From Ruegeria sp. YS9 (GTDB lineage: Bacteria > Pseudomonadota > Alphaproteobacteria > Rhodobacterales > Rhodobacteraceae), in assembly GCF_024628725.1 (NCBI RefSeq), contig NZ_CP102409.1, forward strand, positions 1,707,001-1,771,000: a DNA stretch of 64,000 bases, given 5' to 3'. The position numbers and the translations under genes were made by a program. Below are positions 45,662-55,535 of the stretch, piece by piece. The stretch's first letter is position 1. Each line of letters opens with the position of its first letter. Under the pieces are notes generated by a model. It had not been told where the DNA came from. It saw nothing but the letters and a program-made list of their open reading frames with translations, and did not search any database.

Positions 45662-46543
45662 ATGAGCCTGAGTCAACCCGACAACAGCACCCAGGCCAGT
45701 ATCATACTGGTGATGGGCGGCGCGCTGTGGGGCCTTTACTGGATTCCGGTGCGGTTTTTCTTCGATCAGGGCCTGACAGGCCCATGGTCCGGGATCGTCA
45801 TGTACTGCGCGGCCCTGATTGCGTTGATCCCCTTTATCTGGGCCGACAGGCACATGCTGGCCCGGCGGTGGCGTGATCTGATGCTCAGCGGTATGTTCAC
45901 AGGGGCTGCATTCAGCCTGTATTCAATCAGTCTTGTCTACACCGACGTCGTCCGCTCGATCCTGCTGTTCTATCTCACTCCGATCTGGGGCACGCTTCTG
46001 GGCGTCCTGTTTCTTGGAGAACGCCTGAGCCTGATGCGCCTTGCGGGCCTGATCTGCGGGCTTGGCGGACTGTTTGTCGTGCTTGGAGGCGCCGGGTTTG
46101 TGCCATGGCCGCAAAACCTGGGCGACTGGCTGGCGCTGGCGTCGGGCATATGCTGGGCACTGGGCACACTGGGCCTATACAAGACTGGCAGCATGACCAT
46201 CTCGGGTCAGGTCTTTGCCTTTGTCCTTGGTGCGCTTTTGCTGTCGCTTGTCAGCCTGTCGGCGCTTGGGGGCCAGGCGCTGCCGAACGTCACAAGCGAA
46301 AACGCGATCCGCATCGCGGGATATGCATTGCTGTCGGCCTTTTATGTCCTGCCCATGATCTACATGACCATCTGGCCGGCAACCAAGCTGTCCCCCGCAA
46401 AGGTCGGCCTGCTGTTGATGAGCGAGGTTGTCGTCGGCATCGCCTCGGCCGCGGCGCTGTCCGGCGAACCATTTGGCCTGCGGGAGTTTCTGGGCGCCAC
46501 CCTGATCGTCAGCGCCGCGGTATTGGAAATCCTGCGAAAATAG
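45662..46543 (+). CDS. EamA/DMT-family transporter
   Basis: The 293-residue inner-membrane protein has ten helices in two EamA repeats (ILVMGGALWGLYWIPVRFFF; YLTPIWGTLLGVLFLGERLS; LLLMSEVVVGIASAAALSGE). The substrate is unknown. The ATG at 45662 (MSLSQPD) was chosen because the upstream frame is Pro/Ser-rich and not membrane-like. It ends 14 bases before the convergent selO gene. Confidence 0.85.
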   Translation: MSLSQPDNSTQASIILVMGGALWGLYWIPVRFFFDQGLTGPWSGIVMYCAALIALIPFIWADRHMLARRWRDLMLSGMFTGAAFSLYSISLVYTDVVRSILLFYLTPIWGTLLGVLFLGERLSLMRLAGLICGLGGLFVVLGGAGFVPWPQNLGDWLALASGICWALGTLGLYKTGSMTISGQVFAFVLGALLLSLVSLSALGGQALPNVTSENAIRIAGYALLSAFYVLPMIYMTIWPATKLSPAKVGLLLMSEVVVGIASAAALSGEPFGLREFLGATLIVSAAVLEILRK

Positions 46544-46557
46544 ACGCGGTCTGCGCG

Positions 46558-47976
46558 TCACGTCCCGCAAAACGTCGCGTGGACCACCTCGTTTTCGGCC
46601 GGAGGACGCCTCAGGTCTTCCGCATCACCCTGATCTTCGTAAGGCCGCGCCAGAACGGCGTTCAACCGGTCGAACGGTGCGTAATCGCCCTGCACTGCCG
46701 CCTGGATCATCTGTTCGATCCGGTGATTGCGCGGAATGAATGCGGGGTTTGCGGCGGTCAACACGTCCAGCGGCGCTGCTTCGCGCGCCAAACGTGCGCG
46801 CCAACCCGCTTCCCAAGTGTCAAACGCTTCCGGAGCAAGGAACTGATCCCGCGCCATGCCACCGCCCAGCGCCCGGAAGGTATTGGTGAAATCCGCCTGC
46901 CCCTTGGCCATACGCTTCAGAAGGTCGGTGATCAGTTCCTGATCGCCCTCGTCCGCGGTTGCCAGTCCGATCTTCGCCCGGAACCGGGACAACCAATTCT
47001 GTTGCAGCAGGTCCGGCATCACGTGGACAATCTCGGTCGCCTCTTCCACGGCAGACTCTTTGTCGTCCATCTGCTGGATCAAGGACGTTGCCAACTGCGC
47101 GAGGTTCCACACCGCGATATCGGGCTGGTTCGAATAGGCATAACGACCCATCCGGTCGATCGAGCTGTAGACGGTGTTGGGGTGATACGTATCCATGAAC
47201 GCACATGGGCCGTAATCAATGGTCTCGCCCGCGATCGAGCAGTTGTCGGTATTCATCACCCCATGGATGAACCCCACGCTCATCCATTGTGCAATCAAAC
47301 CGGCCTGCGCATCGCGCACCGAACGCAACAGGCCCATCGGCCCTTCTGCATTGGGATAATGCCGCGCGATGGCATAGTCCGTCAGGCGCTTCAGGCTGTC
47401 CATCTGCCCACGCGCTGCAAAAACCTGAAAGGTCCCCACCCGCAGATGGCTGGATGCAACCCGGGTCAGGACCGCTCCGGGCATCGGACCTTCGCGAAAG
47501 ACGGTCTCGCCGGTTTCCACGGCTGCCAAGGCACGTGTGGTCGGAATGCCCAGCGCATGCATCGCCTCGGATACCACATATTCCCGCAGCACCGGCCCCA
47601 GCCAGGCCCGGCCATCGCCCCGGCGGGAAAACGGCGTAGGGCCCGAACCTTTCAGCTGGATGTCCCGGCGCACCCCGTCCGTTCCGACAGTCTCGCCCAG
47701 CAGCACCGCACGCCCATCGCCCAGTTGCGGGTTGTACTGCCCGAACTGATGCCCGGAATAAAGCTGAGCGATGGGCTCGGCACCTTCGGGAATACTGTTT
47801 CCCGCAAAGGCTTCGGCCATGTCCTCGACGTCTCCGGGCGAAATCCGCAGCAACTTGGCCAGATCATCGTTGAACGCAATCATCCTTGGCGCGCGCACGG
47901 GAATCGGTGACTGCCGCGCAAAGAACGCATCCGGCAGTCGGGCATAGGAGTTATCGAAGGGGATTTTCAGGGTCAT
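46558..47976 (-). CDS. selO: Protein adenylyltransferase SelO
   Basis: The 472-residue pseudokinase-fold protein begins with [20 protein letters not shown] and has the SelO core segments [18 protein letters not shown] (about residues 74-91), [22 protein letters not shown] sequence ([13 protein letters not shown]) and NTDNCSI with DYGPCAFMD. SelO transfers AMP to proteins on Ser, Thr or Tyr and is linked to redox stress. The start at 47976 gives the family length; upstream codons lie in the divergent promoter region. It faces the cupin gene at 48062. Confidence 0.92.
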   Translation of the reverse strand: MTLKIPFDNSYARLPDAFFARQSPIPVRAPRMIAFNDDLAKLLRISPGDVEDMAEAFAGNSIPEGAEPIAQLYSGHQFGQYNPQLGDGRAVLLGETVGTDGVRRDIQLKGSGPTPFSRRGDGRAWLGPVLREYVVSEAMHALGIPTTRALAAVETGETVFREGPMPGAVLTRVASSHLRVGTFQVFAARGQMDSLKRLTDYAIARHYPNAEGPMGLLRSVRDAQAGLIAQWMSVGFIHGVMNTDNCSIAGETIDYGPCAFMDTYHPNTVYSSIDRMGRYAYSNQPDIAVWNLAQLATSLIQQMDDKESAVEEATEIVHVMPDLLQQNWLSRFRAKIGLATADEGDQELITDLLKRMAKGQADFTNTFRALGGGMARDQFLAPEAFDTWEAGWRARLAREAAPLDVLTAANPAFIPRNHRIEQMIQAAVQGDYAPFDRLNAVLARPYEDQGDAEDLRRPPAENEVVHATFCGT

Positions 47977-48061
47977 GTCGTAAACATATCCCTCGGACGC
48001 ATGAATACCATAGCGGATCACGCCTGCCCGTGCATAATCGCACCCAAACACGAGGGACCAC

Positions 48062-48481
48062 ATGACTGCACAAGAGGTTATCGACCGCCTGAACCTACAA
48101 CGGCATCCCGAAGGGGGTTGGTACGCCGAGACATGGCGCGCTGAAAACGAAGGTCGCCCCACCGGCACCTGCATCTACTTCCTGTTGCAGGCAGGCGAAA
48201 GCAGCCACTGGCACCGCGTCGATGCGACCGAGATCTGGCTGTACCACGCAGGCGCGCCACTGATCCTGTCACTGAGCGCGACGGATGGAGGCCCCGCCAC
48301 AGATCATGTGCTGACACCCGATCTGTCGCAGGGTGCCCCGCAGTTGATCGTCCCGGAAGGCCATTGGCAAGCCGCCCGCAGCACGGGTGATTACACGCTG
48401 GTCAGTTGCACGGTCTCGCCCGGTTTCCAGTTCGAAGGGTTCGAACTGGCCGCGCCGGGCTTCGATATCCCCAAGGCATGA
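48062..48481 (+). CDS. Cupin (DUF985) protein
   Basis: The 139-residue beta-barrel protein begins [25 protein letters not shown], and has [27 protein letters not shown] (histidines of the cupin core) and [15 protein letters not shown], the DUF985 signature segments. The fold often binds a metal or a sugar nucleotide; the reaction is unknown. It is divergent from selO with an 85-base gap. The extensin-like gene follows after 97 bases. Confidence 0.88.
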   Translation: MTAQEVIDRLNLQRHPEGGWYAETWRAENEGRPTGTCIYFLLQAGESSHWHRVDATEIWLYHAGAPLILSLSATDGGPATDHVLTPDLSQGAPQLIVPEGHWQAARSTGDYTLVSCTVSPGFQFEGFELAAPGFDIPKA

Positions 48482-48578
48482 CCGCTCACAAAACGATCTC
48501 TGAAAAGGCGAGTTTACAGACAGTTTCCCATTGATCATTCTGTACACACAGCCACAGGCGACGGAGTAACGAGTGAGA

Positions 48579-49346
48579 ATGAAGCAGGCCCTGCTGACTG
48601 TCTTGTTCTTGTGTCAAAGCGCAGCATTCGCCAGCGCAGAGCCCGCTTGTGCCGAGGCCCGTCTTGCATCCGATCCGACTGCGCCAGAGCTGACCTGGGA
48701 TGAACCGGCTGAAGATGCTGACCCGATCGTGACAGTCGAACCTGCGGTGCTGGTCTCCAGGCGCCCTGCCCTGCGGCCGTGCAAGTTCCGGCAATTCGAA
48801 GTGGGTCGTGAACGAATGCAGGCGCGGGGCGCCGTGTGTGGTGACTGGACCATTCTGGGCGAAACACGCAAGCCCGTCGCCGGAAAGGCCCGCGGATGCG
48901 GGATCACGAACCCGGTTCGGGTTTACAGGATCTCTGACATCGCACTCAGCCAATTCTCATTGATGGATTGCCAGACAGCGGTCACGCTGAAAACGTGGAT
49001 CGAAAACACGGCCAAGCCAGCCTTTGCCGATATGGGCGGCGGGCTGAAGGGGATGCGGATCGTTGGCCACTATGCCTGCAAGACCCAGAACAACCAGCCG
49101 CGAGCACGCATCTCGGAACATGCGCGCGGAAAGGCGATCGACATATCGACCTTCGTTCTAAAGGACGGAACACAGATCACGGTCCGGGACGGGTGGAACG
49201 ACGCGCAAGGCGCTGTATTGCGAAAGTTGCACGATGGCGCCTGCGGCGTGTTCGGAACCGTGCTGGGCCCGGACGCCGACCGTTATCACGTCGGGCATTT
49301 CCATTTTGACACAGCCCGCCGCAAGGGCGCTCCGGTGTGTCGATGA
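48579..49346 (+). CDS. Extensin-like C-terminal domain protein
   Basis: The 255-residue protein has a signal peptide (MKQALLTVLFLCQSAAFASA), a variable linker, and an extensin-like domain (about residues 85-255) with RISEHARGKAIDISTF and YHVGHFHFD, the His/Asp pattern of a zinc peptidase-like fold related to the DD-carboxypeptidase (VanY/MepA) group. It probably acts on the cell wall. Several cysteines (CGDW, CGIT, DCQTA, CKTQ, CGVF, VCR) suggest disulfides. A GTG two codons earlier is also possible. Confidence 0.85.
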   Translation: MKQALLTVLFLCQSAAFASAEPACAEARLASDPTAPELTWDEPAEDADPIVTVEPAVLVSRRPALRPCKFRQFEVGRERMQARGAVCGDWTILGETRKPVAGKARGCGITNPVRVYRISDIALSQFSLMDCQTAVTLKTWIENTAKPAFADMGGGLKGMRIVGHYACKTQNNQPRARISEHARGKAIDISTFVLKDGTQITVRDGWNDAQGAVLRKLHDGACGVFGTVLGPDADRYHVGHFHFDTARRKGAPVCR

Positions 49347-49363
49347 ACCTTCGGGTTGCGCCT

Positions 49364-49825
49364 CTATTTGTCGCTTCGGCTTTTGATCAACACATTGATC
49401 AGAGGCACCAGCAGCGTCGCGGCCGATCCCAAAGGGTTCGATCCAATGCTCTTGACCGCCTGCACGACCTCTTTGGCCTCTGCGGTCATCTCCTCCAATT
49501 CGTCTTCAATATCCGCTATGGCCATATCGCGCACCTCGACGGCCGGGGCGACTTCGTCGTCGATATTGCGGCGCCTTGCAATCAGCACCATAAGCCCTGC
49601 GAATAGAAGGTTTCCAAAGGCCAACAGCGCCGCCGCCGAGGCTGGTGACATCGAGCTTTGAAGTGCCAAGAACAAGGAAACATTCAAAAGCACCACCGCC
49701 GACAATGCCGCGATGCCCGCAATGCCCATCAGTATGGTCTGTTGCTGAACCACTCCAAGGCGGCGGCGTGCAATCAGACGTTCGGTCCGATAAATCGTAA
49801 CCAGATTTTTGCTCAGTCTGCTCAT
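49364..49825 (-). CDS. YqjE-like (phage-holin superfamily) membrane protein
   Basis: The 153-residue protein has two central membrane helices (about residues 30-55 and 62-85) and a cytosolic acidic helical tail (AIADIEDELEEMTAEAKEVVQAV). The pattern fits the Phage_holin_3_6 family, which includes YqjE of E. coli. It follows a DUF883 gene by 10 bases, the same pairing as yqjD-yqjE. Despite the family name it is unlikely to be a phage gene here. Its role is unknown and linked to stress in enterobacteria. Confidence 0.78.
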   Translation of the reverse strand: MSRLSKNLVTIYRTERLIARRRLGVVQQQTILMGIAGIAALSAVVLLNVSLFLALQSSMSPASAAALLAFGNLLFAGLMVLIARRRNIDDEVAPAVEVRDMAIADIEDELEEMTAEAKEVVQAVKSIGSNPLGSAATLLVPLINVLIKSRSDK

Positions 49826-49835
49826 AAGCCGCCTC

Positions 49836-50126
49836 CTAACCCTGCGCGCGCCCGACGACGTACCCCAGCGAAAACGCAATCAGCAACGCCGTGATCGGAT
49901 AGTCTTTCTGCAACCGACCGAACTCCTCGACAACGTCATGTCCCAAGGACTGAACCTGGCTCAGGTCGATTCCGTGGTCTTCCAGCAGCTTCCGGATTTC
50001 ATCCGACGATTTGGTGCCTTCAGGTGGATCTTCGGAACCCGCTTCCTTTTCGGCCTGCGCCTCCAACGTCGCATTCCGCTTCCGCAACTTCTCCAACTCG
50101 GCCTCGAGCTCTGCCTTGGTCGCCAT
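49836..50126 (-). CDS. DUF883 (YqjD/ElaB-like) protein
   Basis: The 96-residue protein has a coiled-coil, charged N-terminal part (KAELEAELEKLRKRNATLEAQ) and one C-terminal membrane helix with a glycine motif (ITALLIAFSLGYVVGRAQG). This is the DUF883 pattern of YqjD and ElaB, tail-anchored proteins that bind ribosomes in stationary phase. A YqjE-like gene follows directly. The ATG at 50126 gives the family length. Confidence 0.82.
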   Translation of the reverse strand: MATKAELEAELEKLRKRNATLEAQAEKEAGSEDPPEGTKSSDEIRKLLEDHGIDLSQVQSLGHDVVEEFGRLQKDYPITALLIAFSLGYVVGRAQG

Positions 50127-50205
50127 ACTGCCTTGCCCCTGATCCATCGGTCCGGGGCAATCGTCGCACAAAGAGTTGTTTTTTTGAACTGTTTTCCGGA
50201 TCGCG

Positions 50206-51327
50206 CTATCCGACCGGGTCCATGGACACCGTACTGACGACCCCGCCACCGACAAGCGCCTGAACACCCGTGGTTCCGGGGCAAGAGGTCGGCAACCCCC
50301 GCGCGACGCGCACCGCCAGATAGGCAAACGCCTGCGCCTCAAGCATGTCGCCGTCCAGCCCCACCGCCTCAACCGTTTCGACCGGGCAATCCAGCGACAC
50401 GCGCAACATCTCCATCAGCACCGGGTTGCGCCTGCCGCCCCCTGTGACCAACACACAGGACGGGGGTTTCGGACAGTGCTCCATCCCCTGCACCACAGCT
50501 GCGGCGCACATACCGGTCAGAGTGGCCACCGCGTCAGCGTCATTGAGTTCCTTGACCAGACCGATCATTTCAGAAAAATCGTTCCGGTCCAAAGACTTCG
50601 GAGGCATGCGGGAAAAATACGGCTCGGCCAGAAACAGCTCCAGCGCGCCCATTTCCACCGTTCCATCGCGCGCAAGCGCCCCGTCCCGATCCATGGGAAG
50701 CCCCAAACGGGCCTGCATCAGATCATCGACCGGCGCATTGGCCGGGCCTGTATCAAAGGCCAGCAGCGCACCGGGCGCTTCGGGGCCTTCGAACGTCGGG
50801 TCCACATAGGTCAGGTTGCCGACCCCACCCAGGTTCAGGAAACACAGTGGCCGGTCCGCACCGAACCATTTGGCACAGGCAAAGTGAAAGAATGGCGCAA
50901 GCGGAGCCCCCTCGCCCCCCATCGCCACATCATCGCTGCGGAAATCCCAGACCACCGGACGCCCGAGCGCCTGCGCCAGCCCCAGCCCGTCACCGACCTG
51001 AAACGTACCGCGCCCGCGCGGCTCATGCGCCAGCGTCTGTCCGTGAAAGCCGATCAGATCCACATCCTCGAACTCGGACAGAGCTTCGGCATGGGCAATT
51101 GTCACCATCTCTGCCGCCGCATCGACCTGGGGTCCGTGCCACTGCCCCAGTGCTGCCCGCAACACGTCGCGTTCCGCATCCGAATAGGCGCGGTATCCGC
51201 TTTCCCCAAACCCGTAAATCGAATGCCCGTCGGTTTCCACCACTGCGGCATCAACCCCGTCCATCGATGTGCCGGACATTGCGCCCAAGGCCCGGAGCTT
51301 TCCGTGTTTCGCGATGGTCTGGCCCAA
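50206..51327 (-). CDS. anmK: Anhydro-N-acetylmuramic acid kinase
   Basis: The 373-residue enzyme has the ASKHA phosphate loop [14 protein letters not shown] (about residues 14-27), the FHGQTLAH segment (about 90) and [12 protein letters not shown] (about 295). It converts anhydroMurNAc to MurNAc-6-phosphate in peptidoglycan recycling. I chose a TTG start at 51327 because an AGGAGG ribosome site lies 5 bases upstream and the family usually begins 10-15 residues before the loop. It is divergent from tyrS. Confidence 0.92.
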   Translation of the reverse strand: MGQTIAKHGKLRALGAMSGTSMDGVDAAVVETDGHSIYGFGESGYRAYSDAERDVLRAALGQWHGPQVDAAAEMVTIAHAEALSEFEDVDLIGFHGQTLAHEPRGRGTFQVGDGLGLAQALGRPVVWDFRSDDVAMGGEGAPLAPFFHFACAKWFGADRPLCFLNLGGVGNLTYVDPTFEGPEAPGALLAFDTGPANAPVDDLMQARLGLPMDRDGALARDGTVEMGALELFLAEPYFSRMPPKSLDRNDFSEMIGLVKELNDADAVATLTGMCAAAVVQGMEHCPKPPSCVLVTGGGRRNPVLMEMLRVSLDCPVETVEAVGLDGDMLEAQAFAYLAVRVARGLPTSCPGTTGVQALVGGGVVSTVSMDPVG

Positions 51328-51584
51328 GCCTGCCTCCTGAATTGGCTGTGTCTTTCGCCGCGTCCGGGTCCGGGATTTCACCTTTGGGTTGCAGCCCGGT
51401 CAACGTGCCTTCTGTTGGGGCGCAAAGGCAAGCGTTCCGGACCGGCCCGGCAATTTTTTTCTCAGGGCGCGTGTCTGGATCGACACCCTAGACCACACCC
51501 CGCCCCCGAGGTGAAAAGGTGGCTTTTCCTCCCACGCGCTGCCGCCTATACAGTGCCCCGCAACATTAACCCAAAGGGCACGAT

Positions 51585-52838
51585 ATGACCTACCACCCCA
51601 AATCGGATTTCATCGCCACGATGATCGAGCGCGGCTTTCTCGCCGACTGCACCGATTATCAGGGCCTTGACGACGCGCTGATCAGTGGGTGCAAACCGGC
51701 CTATATCGGCTTTGATGCCACGGCCAAGTCGTTGCATGTGGGCAGCCTGATCCAGATCATGATGCTGCGCTGGTTCCAGAAAACCGGCCACCAGCCGATC
51801 ACCCTGATGGGCGGCGGAACCACCAAGGTCGGCGACCCGTCATTCCGCTCGGATGAACGCCCGCTGCTTGGTCCCGAACAGATCGACGAAAACATCGCGG
51901 GCATCAAAAAGGTGTTCTCAGCCTATATCGACTATGACACAGAGGCCGAGAACAAAGCGTTGATGCTGAACAATGCCGAGTGGCTGGACGACCTGAACTA
52001 CCTCGATTTCCTGCGCGACATCGGGCGTCATTTCTCGGTCAACCGGATGCTGAGCTTTGAATCCGTGAAATCCCGACTGGACCGTGAACAATCCCTGTCC
52101 TTTCTCGAATTCAACTACATGATCCTTCAGGCCTATGACTTCCTGGAGCTGAACCGCCGCTATGGCTGCTTGCTTCAGATGGGCGGCAGCGACCAGTGGG
52201 GCAATATCGTCAACGGGATCGACCTGACCCGCCGCGTGCTGGATCACGAGATCTACGGCCTGACCTCACCCCTGCTGACCACCAGCGACGGCAAAAAAAT
52301 GGGTAAATCTCAGGACGGCGCGGTTTGGCTGAACGCAGACATGCGCTCGCCCTACGAGTTCTGGCAGTTCTGGCGCAACACGACCGACGCGGATGTCGGG
52401 CGGTTCCTGAAGCTTTACACCGAAATGCCGGTGGACGAATGCGATCGTCTGGGCGCGCTGCAAGGATCCGAGATCAACGAAGCCAAGATCCGTCTTGCCA
52501 ACGAGGTGACAACTCTGGCCCATGGTGCGCAGGCCGCGGCGAACGCCGAAGCCACCGCGCGCGAAGTGTTCGAAAAGGGGGGCGTGGGCGGGGATCTTCC
52601 GACCCTGACCCTCAGCGAGGCCGAACTGGGTGACGGCATGTCCATCGTGCAGATCATCGTGAAATCGGGTCTGGCCAAATCCGGCAAAGAGGCCAAGCGC
52701 CTGATCGCCGAAAACGGTGCCAAGCTGGACGACGCGCCGCTGACCGATGCCGGGCTGATGATCGACGCTAGTGCATTGTCCTCGCCCATCAAGCTGAGCG
52801 CCGGCAAAAAGCGTCACGCGCTGGTTCAACTGGGTTAA
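51585..52838 (+). CDS. tyrS: Tyrosyl-tRNA synthetase
   Basis: The 417-residue class I synthetase has the HIGH-like LHVGSL (about residues 49-54), the KMSKS-like KKMGKS (about 232-237) and a C-terminal S4 RNA-binding domain (from about 350; [23 protein letters not shown]). A -10-like TATACA (51547-51552) lies 33 bases upstream. The tyrS-anmK divergent arrangement has a 257-base gap. A terminator follows the stop. Confidence 0.97.
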   Translation: MTYHPKSDFIATMIERGFLADCTDYQGLDDALISGCKPAYIGFDATAKSLHVGSLIQIMMLRWFQKTGHQPITLMGGGTTKVGDPSFRSDERPLLGPEQIDENIAGIKKVFSAYIDYDTEAENKALMLNNAEWLDDLNYLDFLRDIGRHFSVNRMLSFESVKSRLDREQSLSFLEFNYMILQAYDFLELNRRYGCLLQMGGSDQWGNIVNGIDLTRRVLDHEIYGLTSPLLTTSDGKKMGKSQDGAVWLNADMRSPYEFWQFWRNTTDADVGRFLKLYTEMPVDECDRLGALQGSEINEAKIRLANEVTTLAHGAQAAANAEATAREVFEKGGVGGDLPTLTLSEAELGDGMSIVQIIVKSGLAKSGKEAKRLIAENGAKLDDAPLTDAGLMIDASALSSPIKLSAGKKRHALVQLG

Positions 52839-52866
52839 CCCAGCAAGGCTGACGCCCGCAAAATGG

Positions 52867-52894
52867 AAACGGCCACCCAATCGAGTGGCCGTTT
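52867..52894. terminator. Terminator between tyrS and the glycine-repeat gene
   Basis: A 10-bp stem (AAACGGCCAC / GTGGCCGTTT) with an 8-base loop is followed by TGTTTT on the plus strand and preceded by A-rich sequence, so it can serve both converging genes. Confidence 0.8.
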
Positions 52895-52916
52895 TGTTTT
52901 CGAAAAGGAACGCTTG

Positions 52917-53645
52917 TCAGCGTTTTTTTCCACCGCCGCGACCGGGCCGGTCGCCTCTTTCATCATCGTTGGCGTTGTTTCCGCGGCCCGGGCTGCTGCC
53001 CTCGCCGCCATTGCCGTGGCCGTTGTTGCCCTTGCCACCGCCTTTACCTTTGCCGCCTTTGCCTTTTCCGCCTTTGCCTTCACCACCGCCGGACTCACCG
53101 CCGCCGCCGCCACCGGACTCACCGCCGCCACCGGATTCGCCACCGCCGCCACCGGTTTCACCTCCGCCGCCACCGGACTCACCGCCGCCGCCACCGGATT
53201 CACCGCCGCCGCCACCGGATTCACCGCCGCCACCGCCGGATTCGCCACCGCCACCGCCGGATTCACCTCCGCCACCGGGTGCGCTACCAGCATCGGCAAA
53301 TCCAGACCCACCGGGTTCAGAGCCGCGGCTTTCACCCCGATTTTCCGCCGAACCAGACAGGCTTGCCGTCGGCAAATCCGTCAGCAACGCGGCCAGCCCC
53401 GGGCATTGCGCCCCGGTCACAGTCAATGTTGTTTCAAAGTCGGACCGCTTTTGAAGCCTGTCCAGAAAACTCGGGGTTACCTGCACACAGTCGCACAACC
53501 CGGAATAGTCCCCCGCGTTGGCAAGATTTCGGGCCGTTTTCCAGTTGCAGGTTTCCGGTGCGGCGGCAGCACTGCCGATCATCACCATTCCAAAAACAGG
53601 GGCAGCAATAACTGCGCCCAGCACGTGTTTCGTACTCTTTACCAT
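52917..53645 (-). CDS. Secreted glycine-repeat protein
   Basis: The 242-residue protein has a signal peptide (MVKSTKHVLGAVIAAPVFGM, cut after about residue 28), a small cysteine-containing domain (about 29-95; C33, C51, C53, C81), nine GGGGGES-type heptads with length changes (residues 124-185) and a basic, Gly/Lys/Asn-rich tail. The tail and repeats should be disordered and may bind surfaces or anions. It is divergent from an SDR gene across an inverted repeat. No catalytic motif is seen. Long open frames on the other strand here are artefacts of the repeats. Confidence 0.75.
   Translation of the reverse strand: MVKSTKHVLGAVIAAPVFGMVMIGSAAAAPETCNWKTARNLANAGDYSGLCDCVQVTPSFLDRLQKRSDFETTLTVTGAQCPGLAALLTDLPTASLSGSAENRGESRGSEPGGSGFADAGSAPGGGGESGGGGGESGGGGGESGGGGGESGGGGGESGGGGGETGGGGGESGGGGESGGGGGGESGGGEGKGGKGKGGKGKGGGKGNNGHGNGGEGSSPGRGNNANDDERGDRPGRGGGKKR
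53091..53276 (-). repeat. In-frame tandem repeat, mostly 21-bp units
   Basis: Nine units encode GGGGGES with variants: 6-residue units at both ends of the series, one GGGGGET and one 8-residue unit. Unit length changes in whole codons, as expected from slippage in a coding repeat. Confidence 0.85.
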
Positions 53646-53692
53646 AACAGATCCTCCTGGTGAAAAAACACACGACGGCTCAGAGTTCTTCG

Positions 53693-53718
53693 TTCACGAA
53701 CAGGCGCGTTTTCGTGAA
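53693..53718. promoter_or_regulatory. Inverted repeat between the glycine-repeat gene and the HSD10-like SDR
   Basis: TTCACGAA and TTCGTGAA are perfect 8-bp arms with a 10-base spacer in the 222-base divergent region. It could be an operator for either gene; the protein that binds it is unknown. Confidence 0.4.
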
Positions 53719-53867
53719 GTTGGGATTAAGATGTCTTGAGGATCTGCCAGCGCATCGGGGCGAATGATCTGGTCCGCCGACCAAGATCCCTCTTTCTCTA
53801 ATATATGGACACTGGCCCCAAAATGCAGTTATTGAACAACTGTTCATATCCATGGGAGGAGATCACC

Positions 53868-54623
53868 ATGCACCTGTCCACCACTGCCGCCCTCATCACC
53901 GGCGGCGCGTCCGGTCTGGGCGAAGCCACGGCACGCCACTTCGCCTCGGAAGGCGCACAGGTCACCATTCTGGATCGCGATGCGGATCGCGGCGCGCAGG
54001 TCGCCGCCGAGATTGGCGGTCATTTCGCGCAGACGGATGTGACCGACGAAGAGTCGGTGGCCGCTGCTGTGCGCCACGGCATGGACAAGATGGGCAAGAT
54101 CACGGCCACGGTGAATTGCGCCGGTATCGCCTATGGTATCAAGACTGTCGGCAAGGATGGCCCCCACCCTTTGGATGCGTTCCAGCGCACGATCGACATC
54201 AATCTGGTTGGCACCTTCAACGTGTCCCGGCTGGCCGCTGCCGAGATGGCAAAGAATGACCCCGAACCAGATGGGGCACGTGGGGTGATCATCAACACCG
54301 CCTCGATCGCTGCGTTTGACGGGCAAAAGGGTCAGGCGGCCTATGCGGCCTCGAAAGGCGGCGTCGTGGGCATGACGCTGCCGATGGCCCGCGACCTGGC
54401 CTCGACCGGCATTCGGGTCATGACCATCGCGCCGGGCATTTTCATGACCCCGATGCTGGCGGGCCTGCCCGAAGAAGTGCAACAACAGCTTGCCGCCGAC
54501 GTCCCGAACCCTGCCCGCCTTGGCGATCCGCATGAATACGGACGACTGGCCGGCTTCATCGTCGAGATGGGCTATCTGAACGGTGAGGTCATCCGCATCG
54601 ACGGTGCCCTGCGGATGCGCTAG
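53868..54623 (+). CDS. HSD10-like short-chain dehydrogenase
   Basis: The 251-residue enzyme has the NAD site [12 protein letters not shown] (about residues 11-22), NCAGIAYG, Ser in NTASIAAF and the catalytic YAASK (about 157-161). Its overall pattern matches HSD10/3-hydroxyacyl-CoA dehydrogenase type 2, which oxidises short 3-hydroxyacyl-CoA. A GGGAGGAG site precedes the ATG at 53868. It is followed after 10 bases by an acetyltransferase gene of the same direction. Its true substrate here is not settled. Confidence 0.87.
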   Translation: MHLSTTAALITGGASGLGEATARHFASEGAQVTILDRDADRGAQVAAEIGGHFAQTDVTDEESVAAAVRHGMDKMGKITATVNCAGIAYGIKTVGKDGPHPLDAFQRTIDINLVGTFNVSRLAAAEMAKNDPEPDGARGVIINTASIAAFDGQKGQAAYAASKGGVVGMTLPMARDLASTGIRVMTIAPGIFMTPMLAGLPEEVQQQLAADVPNPARLGDPHEYGRLAGFIVEMGYLNGEVIRIDGALRMR

Positions 54624-54633
54624 ACCGGGGCTC

Positions 54634-55188
54634 ATGACCGAGCGACAGAAAATGGAAGCGGGCGAGTGGTATTGCTGCCTTGACCCGGAACTGGATGCGC
54701 TTCGCGCCGAAGCGCGTCGTGCCGTTCATGCCCATAACACATGCCCGCCGGATGAACGTGGGGCCATCGCGCCTGAACTGGCAGCGCTGTTTGCAGGTGT
54801 TGGTGAGGATTGCTTTCTTGAGGCCCCATTTCACTGTGCCTACGGAATAAACCTGTCTTTGGGGGATCGCGTGTTTTTCAACGCAGGCTGCGTCGTGCTC
54901 GACACCGCGCCGGTGACGATTGGCAACGACACGATGCTTGGACCTGCGGTGCAGATCTATTGCGCCGAACACGCGAAAGACCCGGCCTTGCGCGCTCGGG
55001 GCCTTGAAACCGCCCACCCTGTCAGGATCGGCGAAAACGTCTGGATCGGCGGGGCCGCGATCATCATGCCGGGCGTTGCGATCGGCGACAACGCCATCAT
55101 CGGAGCCGGTAGTGTGGTGACAAAAGACGTTCCGGTCGGCGAGACAGTCGTCGGAAACCCCGCCCGGCCTATCCGGCCCCGCCCATAA
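54634..55188 (+). CDS. Maltose/galactoside O-acetyltransferase-type hexapeptide protein
   Basis: The 184-residue protein has an N-terminal Mac domain (about residues 1-55; EKM-like [21 protein letters not shown]) and left-handed beta-helix hexapeptide repeats (about 60-180; [19 protein letters not shown] with the catalytic His, then [21 protein letters not shown]). It acetylates sugars or related acceptors. It lies 10 bases after the SDR and may be cotranscribed with it. The end overlaps the convergent HxlR gene by 20 bases. Confidence 0.87.
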   Translation: MTERQKMEAGEWYCCLDPELDALRAEARRAVHAHNTCPPDERGAIAPELAALFAGVGEDCFLEAPFHCAYGINLSLGDRVFFNAGCVVLDTAPVTIGNDTMLGPAVQIYCAEHAKDPALRARGLETAHPVRIGENVWIGGAAIIMPGVAIGDNAIIGAGSVVTKDVPVGETVVGNPARPIRPRP

Positions 55189-55507
55189 CCCTGTTCTGTC
55201 CCCAGTCCGCCAGGGCCTCAATCACCGGGCGCAGCGCCAGCCCCTTTTCGGTCAGACTGTACTCTACCCTGGGCGGCACCTCGGCATAGACTTTGCGGTT
55301 CACGATTCCATCTGCCTCAAGTTCGCGCAGTTGCTTGGTCAGGCTGCGCTGAGTAACCGTACCCAACGCCCGGGACAACTCGTTGAATCGCATCGTGCCC
55401 CCAAGGAGGTGATAAATCACCAGCCCCTTCCACTTGCCCGATATCTGCTCCAGACCGGCCTCAACCGGGCAGCCTCCGCTGCAATCATATCTTTCAAACC
55501 GATCCAC
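55169..55507 (-). CDS. HxlR-family redox-type regulator
   Basis: The 112-residue protein has a winged HTH (about residues 20-95; [27 protein letters not shown]). Near its N-terminus [13 protein letters not shown] carries the conserved Cys used by YodB/QorR-type proteins to sense quinones and aldehydes. It is divergent from a small monooxygenase of the quinone-protective type. Tandem 19-base repeats between them are its likely operators. The first ATG upstream of the motif was taken. Confidence 0.88.
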   Translation of the reverse strand: MDRFERYDCSGGCPVEAGLEQISGKWKGLVIYHLLGGTMRFNELSRALGTVTQRSLTKQLRELEADGIVNRKVYAEVPPRVEYSLTEKGLALRPVIEALADWGQNRVMGGAG

Positions 55508-55535
55508 CCCGACCTCCTGCGTCTTTCAGTATACA

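Noticed and set aside
49364..49825. Prophage remnant suggested by a holin-superfamily name
   Set aside because: No other phage genes are nearby, and the pairing with a DUF883 gene matches the chromosomal yqjD-yqjE arrangement.
51421..51460. GC-rich stretch followed by a T-run upstream of tyrS as an attenuator
   Set aside because: No stable stem with a proper loop could be drawn before the T-run, so it is not claimed as a terminator or a T-box-like element.
53091..53276. Possible CRISPR array or satellite
   Set aside because: Units of about 21 bp are contiguous without spacers and encode in-frame GGGGGES, so this is a coding repeat.
52863..53663. Plus-strand open frames over the repeat gene, Ala/Thr-rich or Pro-rich
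   Set aside because: Tandem 21-bp repeats keep several frames open. Only the minus-strand frame has a signal peptide and a ribosome context.
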